Source: JBHJHP01 sp042219855
Lineage (GTDB): Bacteria; Bacteroidota; Bacteroidia; Bacteroidales; UBA5342
Direction of reading: 5' to 3'
Assembly (NCBI RefSeq): GCF_042219855.1
Contig: NZ_JBHJHP010000001.1
Coordinates: 1-64,000, forward strand
DNA length: 64,000 bases
Part shown: positions 33,670 to 42,538 of the stretch, in pieces
Numbering within the stretch: the stretch's first letter is position 1
Layout of the letters: every line of letters begins with the position of its first letter
The notes under the pieces: model-generated
Told to the model about the DNA's origin: nothing
What the model saw: the letters and a program-made list of their open reading frames with translations, nothing else
Databases searched by the model: none
Made by a program: the position numbers and the translations under genes

Positions 33670-35250
33670 ATGATTCATGGTAAAAACAGAATAGGGAATG
33701 CACTGAGTAATTTGGGGTCAAACACATACAACACAATGGATCCGGCTAAAAACAGAGCTCTTGAGGGTTCTTTCTTCGCTGCGACCCGGGATGAAGTAAA
33801 CAATACCATGCAAAAGGCATTAAAGGCCTTCTTTGTGTACCGGAATGTTCCGGCACATAAGAGAGCCGAATTTCTGCTGGCAGTTGCAGACGAAATAATG
33901 GCGACGGGTGATGCGCTGTTAGAAAGAGCTTCAGCAGAAACAGCCCTGCCGGTTGAACGTATTAAAAGTGAACGGGCACGGACTGTTGTACAACTGAAAC
34001 TTTATGCCGGTTTAATCAAAGAAGGATCATGGGTAAATGCCAGTATTGATCATGGCGATCCTGACAGAAAGCCTAATCCTAAACCTGATTTACGCAGAAT
34101 GTATTTGCCTATTGGTCCTGTGGTGGTATTTACTGCCAGTAATTTTCCATTGGCCTATTCCACTGCAGGTGGAGATACCGCTTCAGCATTAGCTGCAGGA
34201 AATCCTGTAATTGTAAAGTCTCATCCGTCTCATGCAGGAACAAATGAAATGGTGGCTGATGCCATAAATCGTGCGGCGGAGCGCACCGGAATGCCGGATG
34301 GTGTATTTTCGTCCTTGAATGATAATGGGTTCAGCGTTGGTGAACAACTCGTTAAGCATCCGTTGACCAAAGCAGTAGGATTCACCGGTTCGTTCAAAGG
34401 GGGCATGGCTTTGTGGCGGCTGGCAAATGAACGGGACGTTCCGATTCCTGTTTTTTCTGAGATGGGCAGTACCAATCCGGTTTACTTTCTGGATGAAACC
34501 TTACAAAAAAACAGTGTTCAGCTGGCAAAAACGATGGCGTCATCCATTACTCTAGGTGCCGGACAGTTTTGTACCAATCCGGGACTTATGGTCGGAATAA
34601 AAAGTAAGGCGCTGGAACATTTTTCTGAAGTGCTTGATGAGGAATTTCAAAAGGTTGTTCCTTCTGTAATGTTAAGTGAAGGAATTGCCGGTAACTATTT
34701 GGACGGACTTGAAAAAGCACTTCATCAAAAAGATGTTAAGCTTTTAACAAAGTCACCTCACCTGACTGATTTAGAAAATGCAGGTGTTCCCGGAGTGGCT
34801 ACAGTGGATTTTAAAACATTCAGAACAAATCCTCTATTGCACGAGGAAATATTCGGACCATTTTCGTTGTTGGTAATCTGTGAAAACATGGATGAGATGA
34901 TTGAATTTGCTTTCCTGCAAAAAGGCCAGCTGACTACGTCGGTTTTTGGAACAGATTCTGATTTTAATAGCGCCGGTGATCTGATTAAGCGGCTGATAGA
35001 TAAAGCAGGACGGCTAATATTTAATGGTGTTCCAACCGGAGTAGAAGTCACCACTTCGATTCAGCATGGGGGACCTTATCCGGCAACTACTGACAGTAGA
35101 TTTACCTCTGTAGGCCCGGATGCCATACTCAGGTTTGTTCGACCTGTTGCTTTTCAGAATGCTCCGGAAGCATTGTTGCCGGAAGAACTGAAAGACAAAA
35201 ATATATTAGGGATCTGGCGTAAATTAAACGGTAAACTTGGAAAAGATTAA
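33670..35250 (+). CDS. NADP-type aldehyde dehydrogenase (ketoglutarate semialdehyde type)
   Basis: A 526-residue ALDH-fold enzyme oxidising an aldehyde to an acid. Catalytic Cys301 is in LGAGQFCTNPG and the general-base Glu264 in FSEMGSTNPVYFL; TASNFPLAYSTAGGDTASALAAGNPVIVKSHPSH is the cofactor-binding region. Close relatives are the alpha-ketoglutaric semialdehyde dehydrogenases and the Vibrio fatty-aldehyde dehydrogenase. The usual sugar-acid degradation neighbours are absent, so the substrate remains open. Its stop shares TTAA with the flavodoxin gene on the other strand. Confidence 0.88.
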   Translation: MIHGKNRIGNALSNLGSNTYNTMDPAKNRALEGSFFAATRDEVNNTMQKALKAFFVYRNVPAHKRAEFLLAVADEIMATGDALLERASAETALPVERIKSERARTVVQLKLYAGLIKEGSWVNASIDHGDPDRKPNPKPDLRRMYLPIGPVVVFTASNFPLAYSTAGGDTASALAAGNPVIVKSHPSHAGTNEMVADAINRAAERTGMPDGVFSSLNDNGFSVGEQLVKHPLTKAVGFTGSFKGGMALWRLANERDVPIPVFSEMGSTNPVYFLDETLQKNSVQLAKTMASSITLGAGQFCTNPGLMVGIKSKALEHFSEVLDEEFQKVVPSVMLSEGIAGNYLDGLEKALHQKDVKLLTKSPHLTDLENAGVPGVATVDFKTFRTNPLLHEEIFGPFSLLVICENMDEMIEFAFLQKGQLTTSVFGTDSDFNSAGDLIKRLIDKAGRLIFNGVPTGVEVTTSIQHGGPYPATTDSRFTSVGPDAILRFVRPVAFQNAPEALLPEELKDKNILGIWRKLNGKLGKD

Positions 35251-35663
35251 CGGATTATCTCATCCAGTATCTTTTTATTCTCATCCGATAATTTGTTGTT
35301 TCTTGATTTAAGTTCAGCAAGTATGTCACTTGCTTTATCCCGATGTAGGCTCCGCATAGCTTTAAACATTACGCCGGTATACACTTTGTAAGTTGTAAAT
35401 AATACCACCTTATAATTCTTAAGTGAAGGCAGGCGTTTTGCGAACAGCTTCCATTCCTTATCAGGATGCTGGAACATGAGAAACATACCTTGTGTCCAGC
35501 AACCCAGTAAAACATAATCTGACCCGGAAAGTAAATCATCACTGTAATCATCAATGGATTTAACTGTAACAGAATTTCCTTTTTGTTTCAGATAATAAGC
35601 TATTTCGCGGGCGAATGCGTTTGTAGTTCCCTTTTTACTTCTGAATAAAATGGTTATTTTCAT
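35247..35663 (-). CDS. Flavodoxin-like protein
   Basis: A 138-residue flavodoxin-fold protein. The FMN phosphate loop reads FRSKKGTTNAFAREI (residues 7-21), the second loop LGCWTQGMF (about 54-62) and the third FTTYKVYTG. Likely an electron carrier or small reductase with FMN. It converges on the aldehyde dehydrogenase gene with a 4-base overlap. Confidence 0.8.
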   Translation of the reverse strand: MKITILFRSKKGTTNAFAREIAYYLKQKGNSVTVKSIDDYSDDLLSGSDYVLLGCWTQGMFLMFQHPDKEWKLFAKRLPSLKNYKVVLFTTYKVYTGVMFKAMRSLHRDKASDILAELKSRNNKLSDENKKILDEIIR

Positions 35664-35749
35664 TGGTGTCGGAAATTAAGAAGACAACTGTTTGGACTAA
35701 ACTTTTGTAAATTCAGATTTGTTTTGTAAAAATAGTAATATTATAGCCC

Positions 35750-36604
35750 ATGCCCAATAAAGAAAATGTAAAACGACCCATTTTTATTGTTTCGGGTGGT
35801 AAGGGGGTAGCCGGACACACAATGGTTCAATCCCTTATTATTCAGTATCCTGACAATAAGGTCCCCGTGAATATTATTCCCAATGTTCAGAACCGGGAAA
35901 AAATAGAGGAAGTAGTCAGAAAGGTAAAAACCAATAACGGACTCCTGTGTCATACGATGGTAAATGGAAAACTAAGGAAAATCCTGGTGGATGCCTGCAA
36001 AAAACATGAGGTTGATCATATTGATTTTATGGGGCCACTGGCTGATTTTCTTGAAAATGAGCTTGGACTGAAATCGGTAAATGTGCCGGGTTTGTATCGA
36101 AGGATAAATGCCCAGTATTTCGACAGGATAGAGGCGATAGAATTTGCGATGAACCATGATGATGGATTAAATCATGATCGCTTAAAAAAAGCAGAGATTG
36201 TATTGATTGGTGTTTCCCGAAGTGGAAAAACGCCATTAAGTGTTTATATGTCAATGTATGGTTGGAAAGTAGCTAATATTCCCATCGTTCTGGGAATTGA
36301 TCCTCCACCGGAATTATTTCAGATTGATCCCCAGCGTGTGTTTGCATTAAAAATATCACCTCAGAGTCTTATTGCTCAAAGACATAAGCGACTGGCGCAA
36401 ATGAATAATCTGAGTAATTCAGAATATATTGATTCAATTGCGGTGAACAGGGAGATAAGAAATTTCAATCTGATTATTGAACGAGGAGGATTTAGTACTG
36501 TAAATGTGACAAATAAACCGATTGAAACATCTGCCAATGAGATAATAGGTATGGTATCAGAACGTTTTGGAAGTGATTTTCCGCATGAATCTCCGGTTAG
36601 TTAG
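35750..36604 (+). CDS. PPDK/PEP synthase regulatory protein (kinase-pyrophosphorylase)
   Basis: A 284-residue DUF299 family protein. Members both inactivate pyruvate phosphate dikinase or PEP synthase by ADP-dependent threonine phosphorylation and reactivate it by phosphorolysis. The P-loop is IGVSRSGKTPLS (about 151-162), with YGWKVANIPIVLGIDPP after it. It therefore links glycolysis and gluconeogenesis. The 3' end overlaps the convergent lipoprotein gene by 8 bases (TTAGTTAG). Confidence 0.92.
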   Translation: MPNKENVKRPIFIVSGGKGVAGHTMVQSLIIQYPDNKVPVNIIPNVQNREKIEEVVRKVKTNNGLLCHTMVNGKLRKILVDACKKHEVDHIDFMGPLADFLENELGLKSVNVPGLYRRINAQYFDRIEAIEFAMNHDDGLNHDRLKKAEIVLIGVSRSGKTPLSVYMSMYGWKVANIPIVLGIDPPPELFQIDPQRVFALKISPQSLIAQRHKRLAQMNNLSNSEYIDSIAVNREIRNFNLIIERGGFSTVNVTNKPIETSANEIIGMVSERFGSDFPHESPVS

Positions 36605-37025
36605 ACCTTTTTTTGACCACAATACTGCAATTATATGCTTCCTTTTGTATTTTATCCGGAAATTCAGGATAGGGCGTAACGGATACAAGTTTAAAAATGA
36701 GATTCTGTACTACTATGTTGTCGGGAAATATCTCTGATCTGTTTGTGTTCAAAACAAAGGAAGTATCTTTTTCGTGATCAGAAAAAGAGAACACTGCGGC
36801 TGCATTTCCTTCCCAGACACATTCCACTCCTAATGGACATCGGGAGTCTGAGCTTATGCTGTCAAAACAGAGTGTAAAACCTTCATCGGAATTAATTCTG
36901 ACTTGCTGATAACGGAAAGTAACCGTGTCATTCAAGTTAATCGCATAATGTCTTTCACTGGCAGGTTCATTTTCACATGCTGAAAGCACCAGAAGAATTA
37001 AGACGGTTAATAGAAGTTTATACAT
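36597..37025 (-). CDS. Predicted lipoprotein with RCPxGxxCVW motif
   Basis: A 142-residue protein with a signal sequence and lipobox VLSAC (Cys17). The segment DSRCPLGVECVWEGNAAAVF recurs in a widespread group of uncharacterised bacterial lipoproteins, with the two Cys probably disulfide-bonded or metal-binding. The rest is beta-rich. Function unknown. Confidence 0.75.
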   Translation of the reverse strand: MYKLLLTVLILLVLSACENEPASERHYAINLNDTVTFRYQQVRINSDEGFTLCFDSISSDSRCPLGVECVWEGNAAAVFSFSDHEKDTSFVLNTNRSEIFPDNIVVQNLIFKLVSVTPYPEFPDKIQKEAYNCSIVVKKRSN

Positions 37026-37170
37026 ATTATTTATTTGATTTAAAGAAAGCTTATCAACAAGAATGGTTGCATGTATTTCTGTATTAAAATGTCTTAATTC
37101 ATAATTTCATTAAAGTGACTATTCGCCTAAAAATTGTACTTTTACGGCTTGAAATTTAACAATTATTTGA

Positions 37171-37929
37171 ATGGGAAAATTTAGCTGGATAGGAGGTGGC
37201 CTTGGTTTTATACTTGGAGGAGGTCCTATAGGCGCAATTTTAGGAGCTGCACTGGGCTATGTGGTCGATGAAATGAAAACCGGCGCAAAAACGCAGAACT
37301 ATCAGTCATACAGGGGATCTGCACAACAGACATATCAGAGAAGTGCAACAAGGGGAGATTTTAACATTTCTTTTCTGGTATTAATAGCCGCTGTGATGAA
37401 AGCCGACGGAAAAGTCCTCAGATCAGAACTGGATTATGTTAAAGATAATTTTGTAAGGATGTTTGGTGCTGATGCCGCGAAGGAAGCGGTGAGGATGCTG
37501 GGCGATCTTATCAAACAAAATATTCCGGTGCGGGATGTTTGTATGCAGATTACGCGCAATATAGATCACCCGTCAAGGTTACAGTTGTTGCACTTGTTGT
37601 TTGGTGTTTCTGCCGCTGATGGAAACGTTGATCCCAAAGAACTTGAGTTGTTACAGAAAATTGCCGGTTACTTCAATATCTCAGACAGTGACTTTAACTC
37701 AATCAAATCGATGTTTGTAAGCGATATTTATTGGCCGTATAAAGTTCTGGAAATCGAAAGAAGTTCATCGAATGAGGAGGTAAAGAAAGCGTACCGGAAA
37801 ATGGCGCTTAAATTTCATCCGGATAAGGTGAGCCATCTGAGCGAAGAAGTTGTTGTTCAGGCTAAAGAAAAGTTTCAGAAAGTCAGCGAAGCGTATGAGG
37901 CGATAAAGAAAGAACGTGGAATGAATTAA
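37171..37929 (+). CDS. TerB- and DnaJ-domain protein (DjlA-like)
   Basis: A 252-residue co-chaperone. A glycine-rich hydrophobic N-terminus (IGGGLGFILGGGPIGAILGAALGYVVDEM) could insert in the membrane; a TerB-type helical domain follows (about 65-175, LIAAVMKADGKVLRSELDYV and GVSAADGNVDPKELELL) and a C-terminal J domain (about 188-250) with the HPD motif in KFHPDKV. This is the DjlA order. It should stimulate DnaK at the inner membrane. Confidence 0.9.
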   Translation: MGKFSWIGGGLGFILGGGPIGAILGAALGYVVDEMKTGAKTQNYQSYRGSAQQTYQRSATRGDFNISFLVLIAAVMKADGKVLRSELDYVKDNFVRMFGADAAKEAVRMLGDLIKQNIPVRDVCMQITRNIDHPSRLQLLHLLFGVSAADGNVDPKELELLQKIAGYFNISDSDFNSIKSMFVSDIYWPYKVLEIERSSSNEEVKKAYRKMALKFHPDKVSHLSEEVVVQAKEKFQKVSEAYEAIKKERGMN

Positions 37930-38035
37930 TCAGCAATTGATAATATCTGAATAAGGGCAACGTTCATGAATTACATAAACACTGTTTTTTATCTAATATC
38001 TTAATATTATTTTTGCCGTTCAAAAAAACAAATAC

Positions 38036-38482
38036 ATGTTAAAAGGAATTTTATCAATATCAGGAAAACCCGGACTTTATAAAATGGTCACACAGGGTAA
38101 AAACAGCATAATTGTTGAATCATTACTTGATGGTAAGCGTATCCCTGCGCATTCATTTGCAAAGGTAATTTCTTTAGAAGACATTGCCATTTTTACCGAA
38201 ACTGAGGAAGTGCCATTGGCGGACGTTTTTAAAGCAATTATTGAAAAAGAGGGTGAAGGTAATCCCGCCCCGGATGCCAAAAGTATATCAGGCGATGATC
38301 TTAAAACGTATTTTGAAGAGATTTTGCCGGAATACGACCGGGACAGGGTTTATGTTTCAGACATGAAGAAAGTGTTGGCCTGGTATAACTTACTGCTGGA
38401 AAATGATCTTCTGAAAACGGATGTAGAAGAGGACTCAAATGACGGTGAGGAGGGTATAGCTGATACAGAAGAAAAGGAATAG
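38036..38482 (+). CDS. DUF5606 domain protein
   Basis: A 148-residue cytoplasmic protein. MLKGILSISGKPGLYKMVTQG and IVESLLDGKRIPAHSFAKVISLEDIAIFTE, followed by a helical EILPEYDRDRVYVSDMKKVLAWYNLL and an acidic tail, match DUF5606, a family conserved in Bacteroidota. Function unknown; the start resembles a small beta barrel. A -7 like TATTTTTG is at 38008-38015 and a strong terminator follows. Confidence 0.88.
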   Translation: MLKGILSISGKPGLYKMVTQGKNSIIVESLLDGKRIPAHSFAKVISLEDIAIFTETEEVPLADVFKAIIEKEGEGNPAPDAKSISGDDLKTYFEEILPEYDRDRVYVSDMKKVLAWYNLLLENDLLKTDVEEDSNDGEEGIADTEEKE

Positions 38483-38502
38483 TAGGGTTCTTAGAATAAA
38501 AG

Positions 38503-38536
38503 AAAAAGGCCGGATCAGGATTGATCCGGCCTTTGT
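38503..38536. terminator. Bidirectional terminator after the DUF5606 gene
   Basis: AAAGGCCGGATCA/TGATCCGGCCTTT, a 13-bp perfect stem with a short loop; A-tract before and T-tract after. It lies between convergent genes. Confidence 0.88.
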
Positions 38537-38592
38537 GTTATCGCATAAAGCGATAAGCAATCACCACTCTGGACTAAGCCAAAACTCAACAT

Positions 38593-39129
38593 TTAAACAA
38601 TCCGATAACCCCATGGAGTCCATTCGAATAAAATATTATGATATTTGAAATAAAAGTTTCCTTTAATTCTTACTTTAACAACACCTTCAGGAAGTACTTT
38701 AATATGCGTAGGACGCTCAACTAAAATGAATCCTCTGTTAGGAATATGTCTGTAAAACATTCCGTTATGTACATAGTATCTTGAACCATCAATATGAACA
38801 GCCATGAAATTCCTTGGGGGCTTAACCACCAGATGCGGACGTGTCTGAACAGGTAACCTTTTATGATAAGTTCTTTGATGCTTATACTTTACTGGTCTGT
38901 TGTTAAATACAACCGGTCCCTGGTTCTTATAATGATTACCGGTGTAGTTGTAGTTTTTATATTTATAAGTGGATTGTTCTTTTCTTTGTTCCACTTTTTC
39001 ATGTCTGTTATCTCTGGTATTATGATTATTAGATCTGGCTCTGTTTCTTTCCTGAGCCTTTACGCCTGATAATGTGAATGCAACCATTAACACCATCGCG
39101 AGTACCCTGTATTTTGTTATTGTTTTCAT
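38593..39129 (-). CDS. Basic exported protein, function unknown
   Basis: A 178-residue protein with a signal peptide (to about residue 25, SGVKAQ), then a stretch of about 65 residues rich in Arg, Asn, Lys and Tyr, and a C-terminal part with YYVHNGMFYRHIPNRGFILVE and NFYFKYHNILFEW. The paired Y-Y-x-x-x-G-x-x-Y motifs recall DUF6515-type small beta proteins, but this assignment is weak. Very basic for an exported protein. Single gene. Confidence 0.65.
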   Translation of the reverse strand: MKTITKYRVLAMVLMVAFTLSGVKAQERNRARSNNHNTRDNRHEKVEQRKEQSTYKYKNYNYTGNHYKNQGPVVFNNRPVKYKHQRTYHKRLPVQTRPHLVVKPPRNFMAVHIDGSRYYVHNGMFYRHIPNRGFILVERPTHIKVLPEGVVKVRIKGNFYFKYHNILFEWTPWGYRIV

Positions 39130-39212
39130 GATTACTGATTTTAAGTTAAACTAATCAGCGCGCTTGAAAACAATTATGCAAATGGTGTGCCAAATTCAGA
39201 ATTCAGCGTTTT

Positions 39213-41861
39213 TCAATATATGAACTTGTTGATATAGTGGAAGTTGTTAGATTTAATTTCAATGATGTATATTCCACGGGACAAGTCCGGATTTTTCAAA
39301 TAGAACATGCCGTATTTGGTTTCATCATATATGGTTTGGTCGGTCATTGTTCTGTCAATATGCTTATTGAATACAACTCTTCCATTCAGGTCGTAAATAT
39401 AAAGATCAGCTCCCGTTTCGTTTAATCCTTTTAAGTCAAACTTTAAGGTGTCAATAATAATGGATGGATAGACACTTACCGGATAATCATCAAACGTTGG
39501 GAGAGTTGTTTTTACCTGCAGGTAAGCTTCACCTGTTTCACCACCTGCCGAGCCATCCATCTGAATCCAGTAGGTTTTACCCGGTATAAGATCAGATACC
39601 GTAAATATCTCAGCAGAATAATCTGACTCATGCGCATCATCATTTGCAGCAATCAGTGTATAATCTGACTCATTTCCGCTCATTATATCTTCCCAGGTGC
39701 CGGTTGCAACAGCATCATAGAGTGCCAGCTGATTATCAAATCCTGTAGAAGTAATTCCAACTTTACCGGTCATTGGCGCTTTAAATTTAAACCAGACACT
39801 GTTTTGCAAACCACCCTCAGTGCACCAGCTTATCTGATTGTTACAGTTCCCTTCTTCAGGTGCCGGTTCATTGGCTTCAACTGTGGCATATGCATTACTG
39901 AACGGACCTTCGAGCTCATTAATGGTCAACTCATAAGCATCAGCGATGTCATCATAGGGCACAACAACACTTTGAATTTTTATACTATCCGTGGTTTCAC
40001 AGGTGCCCAGAAATCCCCTGACTTTTATCCAGATTTCCGGTGACTGAATGTTAAAAGTCAATATAGGGCCTGTTGTTTCAGGATAATCTGTTGTTCCCGG
40101 CCAAATATAGCCATCAGCTCCATGTGCTATAATAGTAACCGGTTTTCCCCTGGCAACAATATCATCGCCCACACCATTTATCAGAAATATCTCCGGTTCA
40201 GTAACTACTTCCAGTACCTGGTATTTGGTAATCGTATCATTACCGAGATTACTGTAAGCAACCAGTCTGGCATCCAGAAATCCAACTTCCGGTAAATTCA
40301 TGGAAAGATTTTCACTTGCCGCATAGGTCATCACAGTATCAAGTACTTCGTTTGCATTGAACAATATCCACCTGAAAGAGTCTACTGCACCAACTGTTGT
40401 GTTAATTAAGGAAACTTCATTATCCATACAGTAATTTGGGCGTTCAGCAACAAATCCTGCAACCGGCGCTTCCATGTTTTTAGCATAAGCTCTTACACAT
40501 AAATCAAAGTCATTATCTGCTGTTATCCCCACATCCTCCCAGTTTAGGCCATCACTGCTGATCCACTGGTAACCAACCGGCTCAAGCCGCGGATTAGAAA
40601 ATCCGGATTCTACGGTTTCAATTGGAATCGGCCAGCTGTAACCAGGTGTTTCATACCTGATCTGCACATAAAAATCACCTGTGTCAATCTCTGATGACAT
40701 TTCAAAAGAGTGGTAGCCGGGGAACCGGCATATTTTTGTGGACAGTACTTCTATTGTATCTTTAAGGTAAGAACCGTCCCATGTTTTAGCTACAACAGCA
40801 TCCAGAATTGTACCTCCTGTATTTACATACGATCCTATACGGTTTATAACCTGTTTTACAGGGGCATGATACTTAACAAGGGCATAGCTTACTTCACGGT
40901 TACCGGCATCCTTTATACCCCAGGAGGTGATCGCACCAAGTTGATCGTACAGGTAGAGTGTATCCACTTCATCTGTTTCTATTCTTCCCGGATAAAGTGA
41001 TATTTCCTTCCCAACATACTTATCATAGTAGGATACATAAAAATACCCGTTCAGTCCCCAGTCATCTCCCCATGAATTTTTAATGATCCAGGCCCCTTTG
41101 CCCGGAGGATTCCCGGTAGCGATATTATTGACTACCATATTATCGTCCCATCCAACAATGGTTACACCGTGATCTACGGGTAGTACATCATTATAGTAAT
41201 ACGTAAAGGATGCTGAATTATAATGGGTGTAAAAATTATTGGTACTCATGCTGGTAGCAACTGCACCATATTTTACTATAAGCTGTTTAATGTTATCAAT
41301 GCCCGAGGCCATATACATTTGTGTTACATATGCCGGATATTCGGTTTTATCTGTTACAGAAGTACATCCTTCAACCTTCATATTTGAATACGGATCGGCG
41401 GTTTCGTATACAGGTCCGGATAAGCGTGTCAGGTAAGCAGCTGCCAGAAAAGCATTTCCTCCATCGTATGGCGACCATTCAAATCCATGACAGTTGGCAA
41501 AATTTCTGACTGATAGTGCGACCTCAGGAAGGCCCAGTTTCATCCAGTAGGATTCCAGAGACGCTGAAGCTGCAAAAGCCCAGCATGTACCGTAAACGCC
41601 CTGATCCTTAATGGATGATACATAGTTTTCACCATTTACATCTCTGAGGTCAAAATACTCAGGTAACATCTCTGCACTCTTCAGTTCCATGTCAGAATAA
41701 TGCACATTAAAAGGGTGAGGACGGTAGTTTCTGTATTCTTCCGGATGTTCAAGAAAATTCCGGTAGTCACTTTTAAAGGGTGCTTTACTAATATCCTGAG
41801 ATAATACAGAAAACCAAACCATACAACAAAGAAGTACTGCTACACTAAACCTTCCCATCAT
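39213..41861 (-). CDS. C1 family (papain-like) protease with T9SS sorting domain
   Basis: An 882-residue secreted cysteine protease. After a signal peptide (1-21) and a short pro-segment comes a papain domain (about 68-300): Cys93 in GTCWAFAASASLES, His231 in DHGVTIVGW and Asn262 in IIKNSWGDDWG; the oxyanion Gln is in SIKDQGVYG. The middle holds a PKD-like region and a beta-sandwich resembling pre-peptidase C-terminal domains (about 640-790). The last 85 residues (VSVYPS, LYIYDLNGRVVF, SRGIYIIEI) are a type A T9SS sorting domain. It starts 9 bases after coaD, an odd partner for a secreted protease, so co-transcription may be incidental. Confidence 0.93.
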   Translation of the reverse strand: MMGRFSVAVLLCCMVWFSVLSQDISKAPFKSDYRNFLEHPEEYRNYRPHPFNVHYSDMELKSAEMLPEYFDLRDVNGENYVSSIKDQGVYGTCWAFAASASLESYWMKLGLPEVALSVRNFANCHGFEWSPYDGGNAFLAAAYLTRLSGPVYETADPYSNMKVEGCTSVTDKTEYPAYVTQMYMASGIDNIKQLIVKYGAVATSMSTNNFYTHYNSASFTYYYNDVLPVDHGVTIVGWDDNMVVNNIATGNPPGKGAWIIKNSWGDDWGLNGYFYVSYYDKYVGKEISLYPGRIETDEVDTLYLYDQLGAITSWGIKDAGNREVSYALVKYHAPVKQVINRIGSYVNTGGTILDAVVAKTWDGSYLKDTIEVLSTKICRFPGYHSFEMSSEIDTGDFYVQIRYETPGYSWPIPIETVESGFSNPRLEPVGYQWISSDGLNWEDVGITADNDFDLCVRAYAKNMEAPVAGFVAERPNYCMDNEVSLINTTVGAVDSFRWILFNANEVLDTVMTYAASENLSMNLPEVGFLDARLVAYSNLGNDTITKYQVLEVVTEPEIFLINGVGDDIVARGKPVTIIAHGADGYIWPGTTDYPETTGPILTFNIQSPEIWIKVRGFLGTCETTDSIKIQSVVVPYDDIADAYELTINELEGPFSNAYATVEANEPAPEEGNCNNQISWCTEGGLQNSVWFKFKAPMTGKVGITSTGFDNQLALYDAVATGTWEDIMSGNESDYTLIAANDDAHESDYSAEIFTVSDLIPGKTYWIQMDGSAGGETGEAYLQVKTTLPTFDDYPVSVYPSIIIDTLKFDLKGLNETGADLYIYDLNGRVVFNKHIDRTMTDQTIYDETKYGMFYLKNPDLSRGIYIIEIKSNNFHYINKFIY

Positions 41862-41870
41862 TTCCTTGAA

Positions 41871-42344
41871 TTAAATAAAGTCCTTAATGTTAATTTTATC
41901 AGGTAAAAACATGGTTGCGTCTCCACCATGACGTAAAATATCTCTGACAATAGTTGAATTAACCGGAGTTTGTTCCGGCGTTGTAAGCAGGAATACAGAT
42001 TCAATACCGGACATTTTTTTGTTTATCTGAGCTATGGCGCGCTCATATTCAAAGTCAGCAGAAGTTCGTATTCCTCTTAGAATAAACCGGGCGCCGGCAT
42101 CCTTGGCAAATTCCACCGTCAGGCCGTCATAACCTCTGACTGTAATTGCAGGTTCATCTTCAAAAACTTTTTCAATCATAGCCATACGGGCACTTAAAGA
42201 AAAGTAGGTATTTTTGTTTGAGTTGTATCCAACGGCTACTATAATCTCATCAAAAAGGGACAAACCTCGTTTCACTATGGCTTCATGACCAATGGTAATC
42301 GGATCAAAGCTTCCGGGAAATATCGCTACTTTTTTATCACTCAT
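41871..42344 (-). CDS. coaD: Phosphopantetheine adenylyltransferase
   Basis: Fourth step of coenzyme A synthesis: 4'-phosphopantetheine plus ATP gives dephospho-CoA. 157 residues, normal length. PGSFDPITIGHEAI carries the nucleotidyltransferase TxGH motif; RGIRTSADFEYERAIAQINKKM and SSxxR-like NSTIVRDILRHGG are typical. A -7 like TACCTTTG (minus strand, 42371-42378) precedes it. Confidence 0.95.
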   Translation of the reverse strand: MSDKKVAIFPGSFDPITIGHEAIVKRGLSLFDEIIVAVGYNSNKNTYFSLSARMAMIEKVFEDEPAITVRGYDGLTVEFAKDAGARFILRGIRTSADFEYERAIAQINKKMSGIESVFLLTTPEQTPVNSTIVRDILRHGGDATMFLPDKINIKDFI

Positions 42345-42526
42345 CTTTTTATATTGTTACGACAGAGAAACAAAGGTAAAAAAAACCATTAATTAATACA
42401 CATTTAATATAGAATAACACTTTATGTATCTTATCTTGTTTCTGCAATAAAAAGCACCGATTCAATCCGGTGTTTCATTTTATTCAAATAAATTCTTCCT
42501 TTCTATGAATAAATAAAGGTTATCAC

Positions 42527-42534
42527 TATTTTTG
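42527..42534 (+). promoter_or_regulatory. -7 promoter element immediately before the deacetylase start
   Basis: TATTTTTG ends only 4 bases before the ATG at 42539. If used, the mRNA would have almost no leader. Confidence 0.4.
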
Positions 42535-42538
42535 ATTC

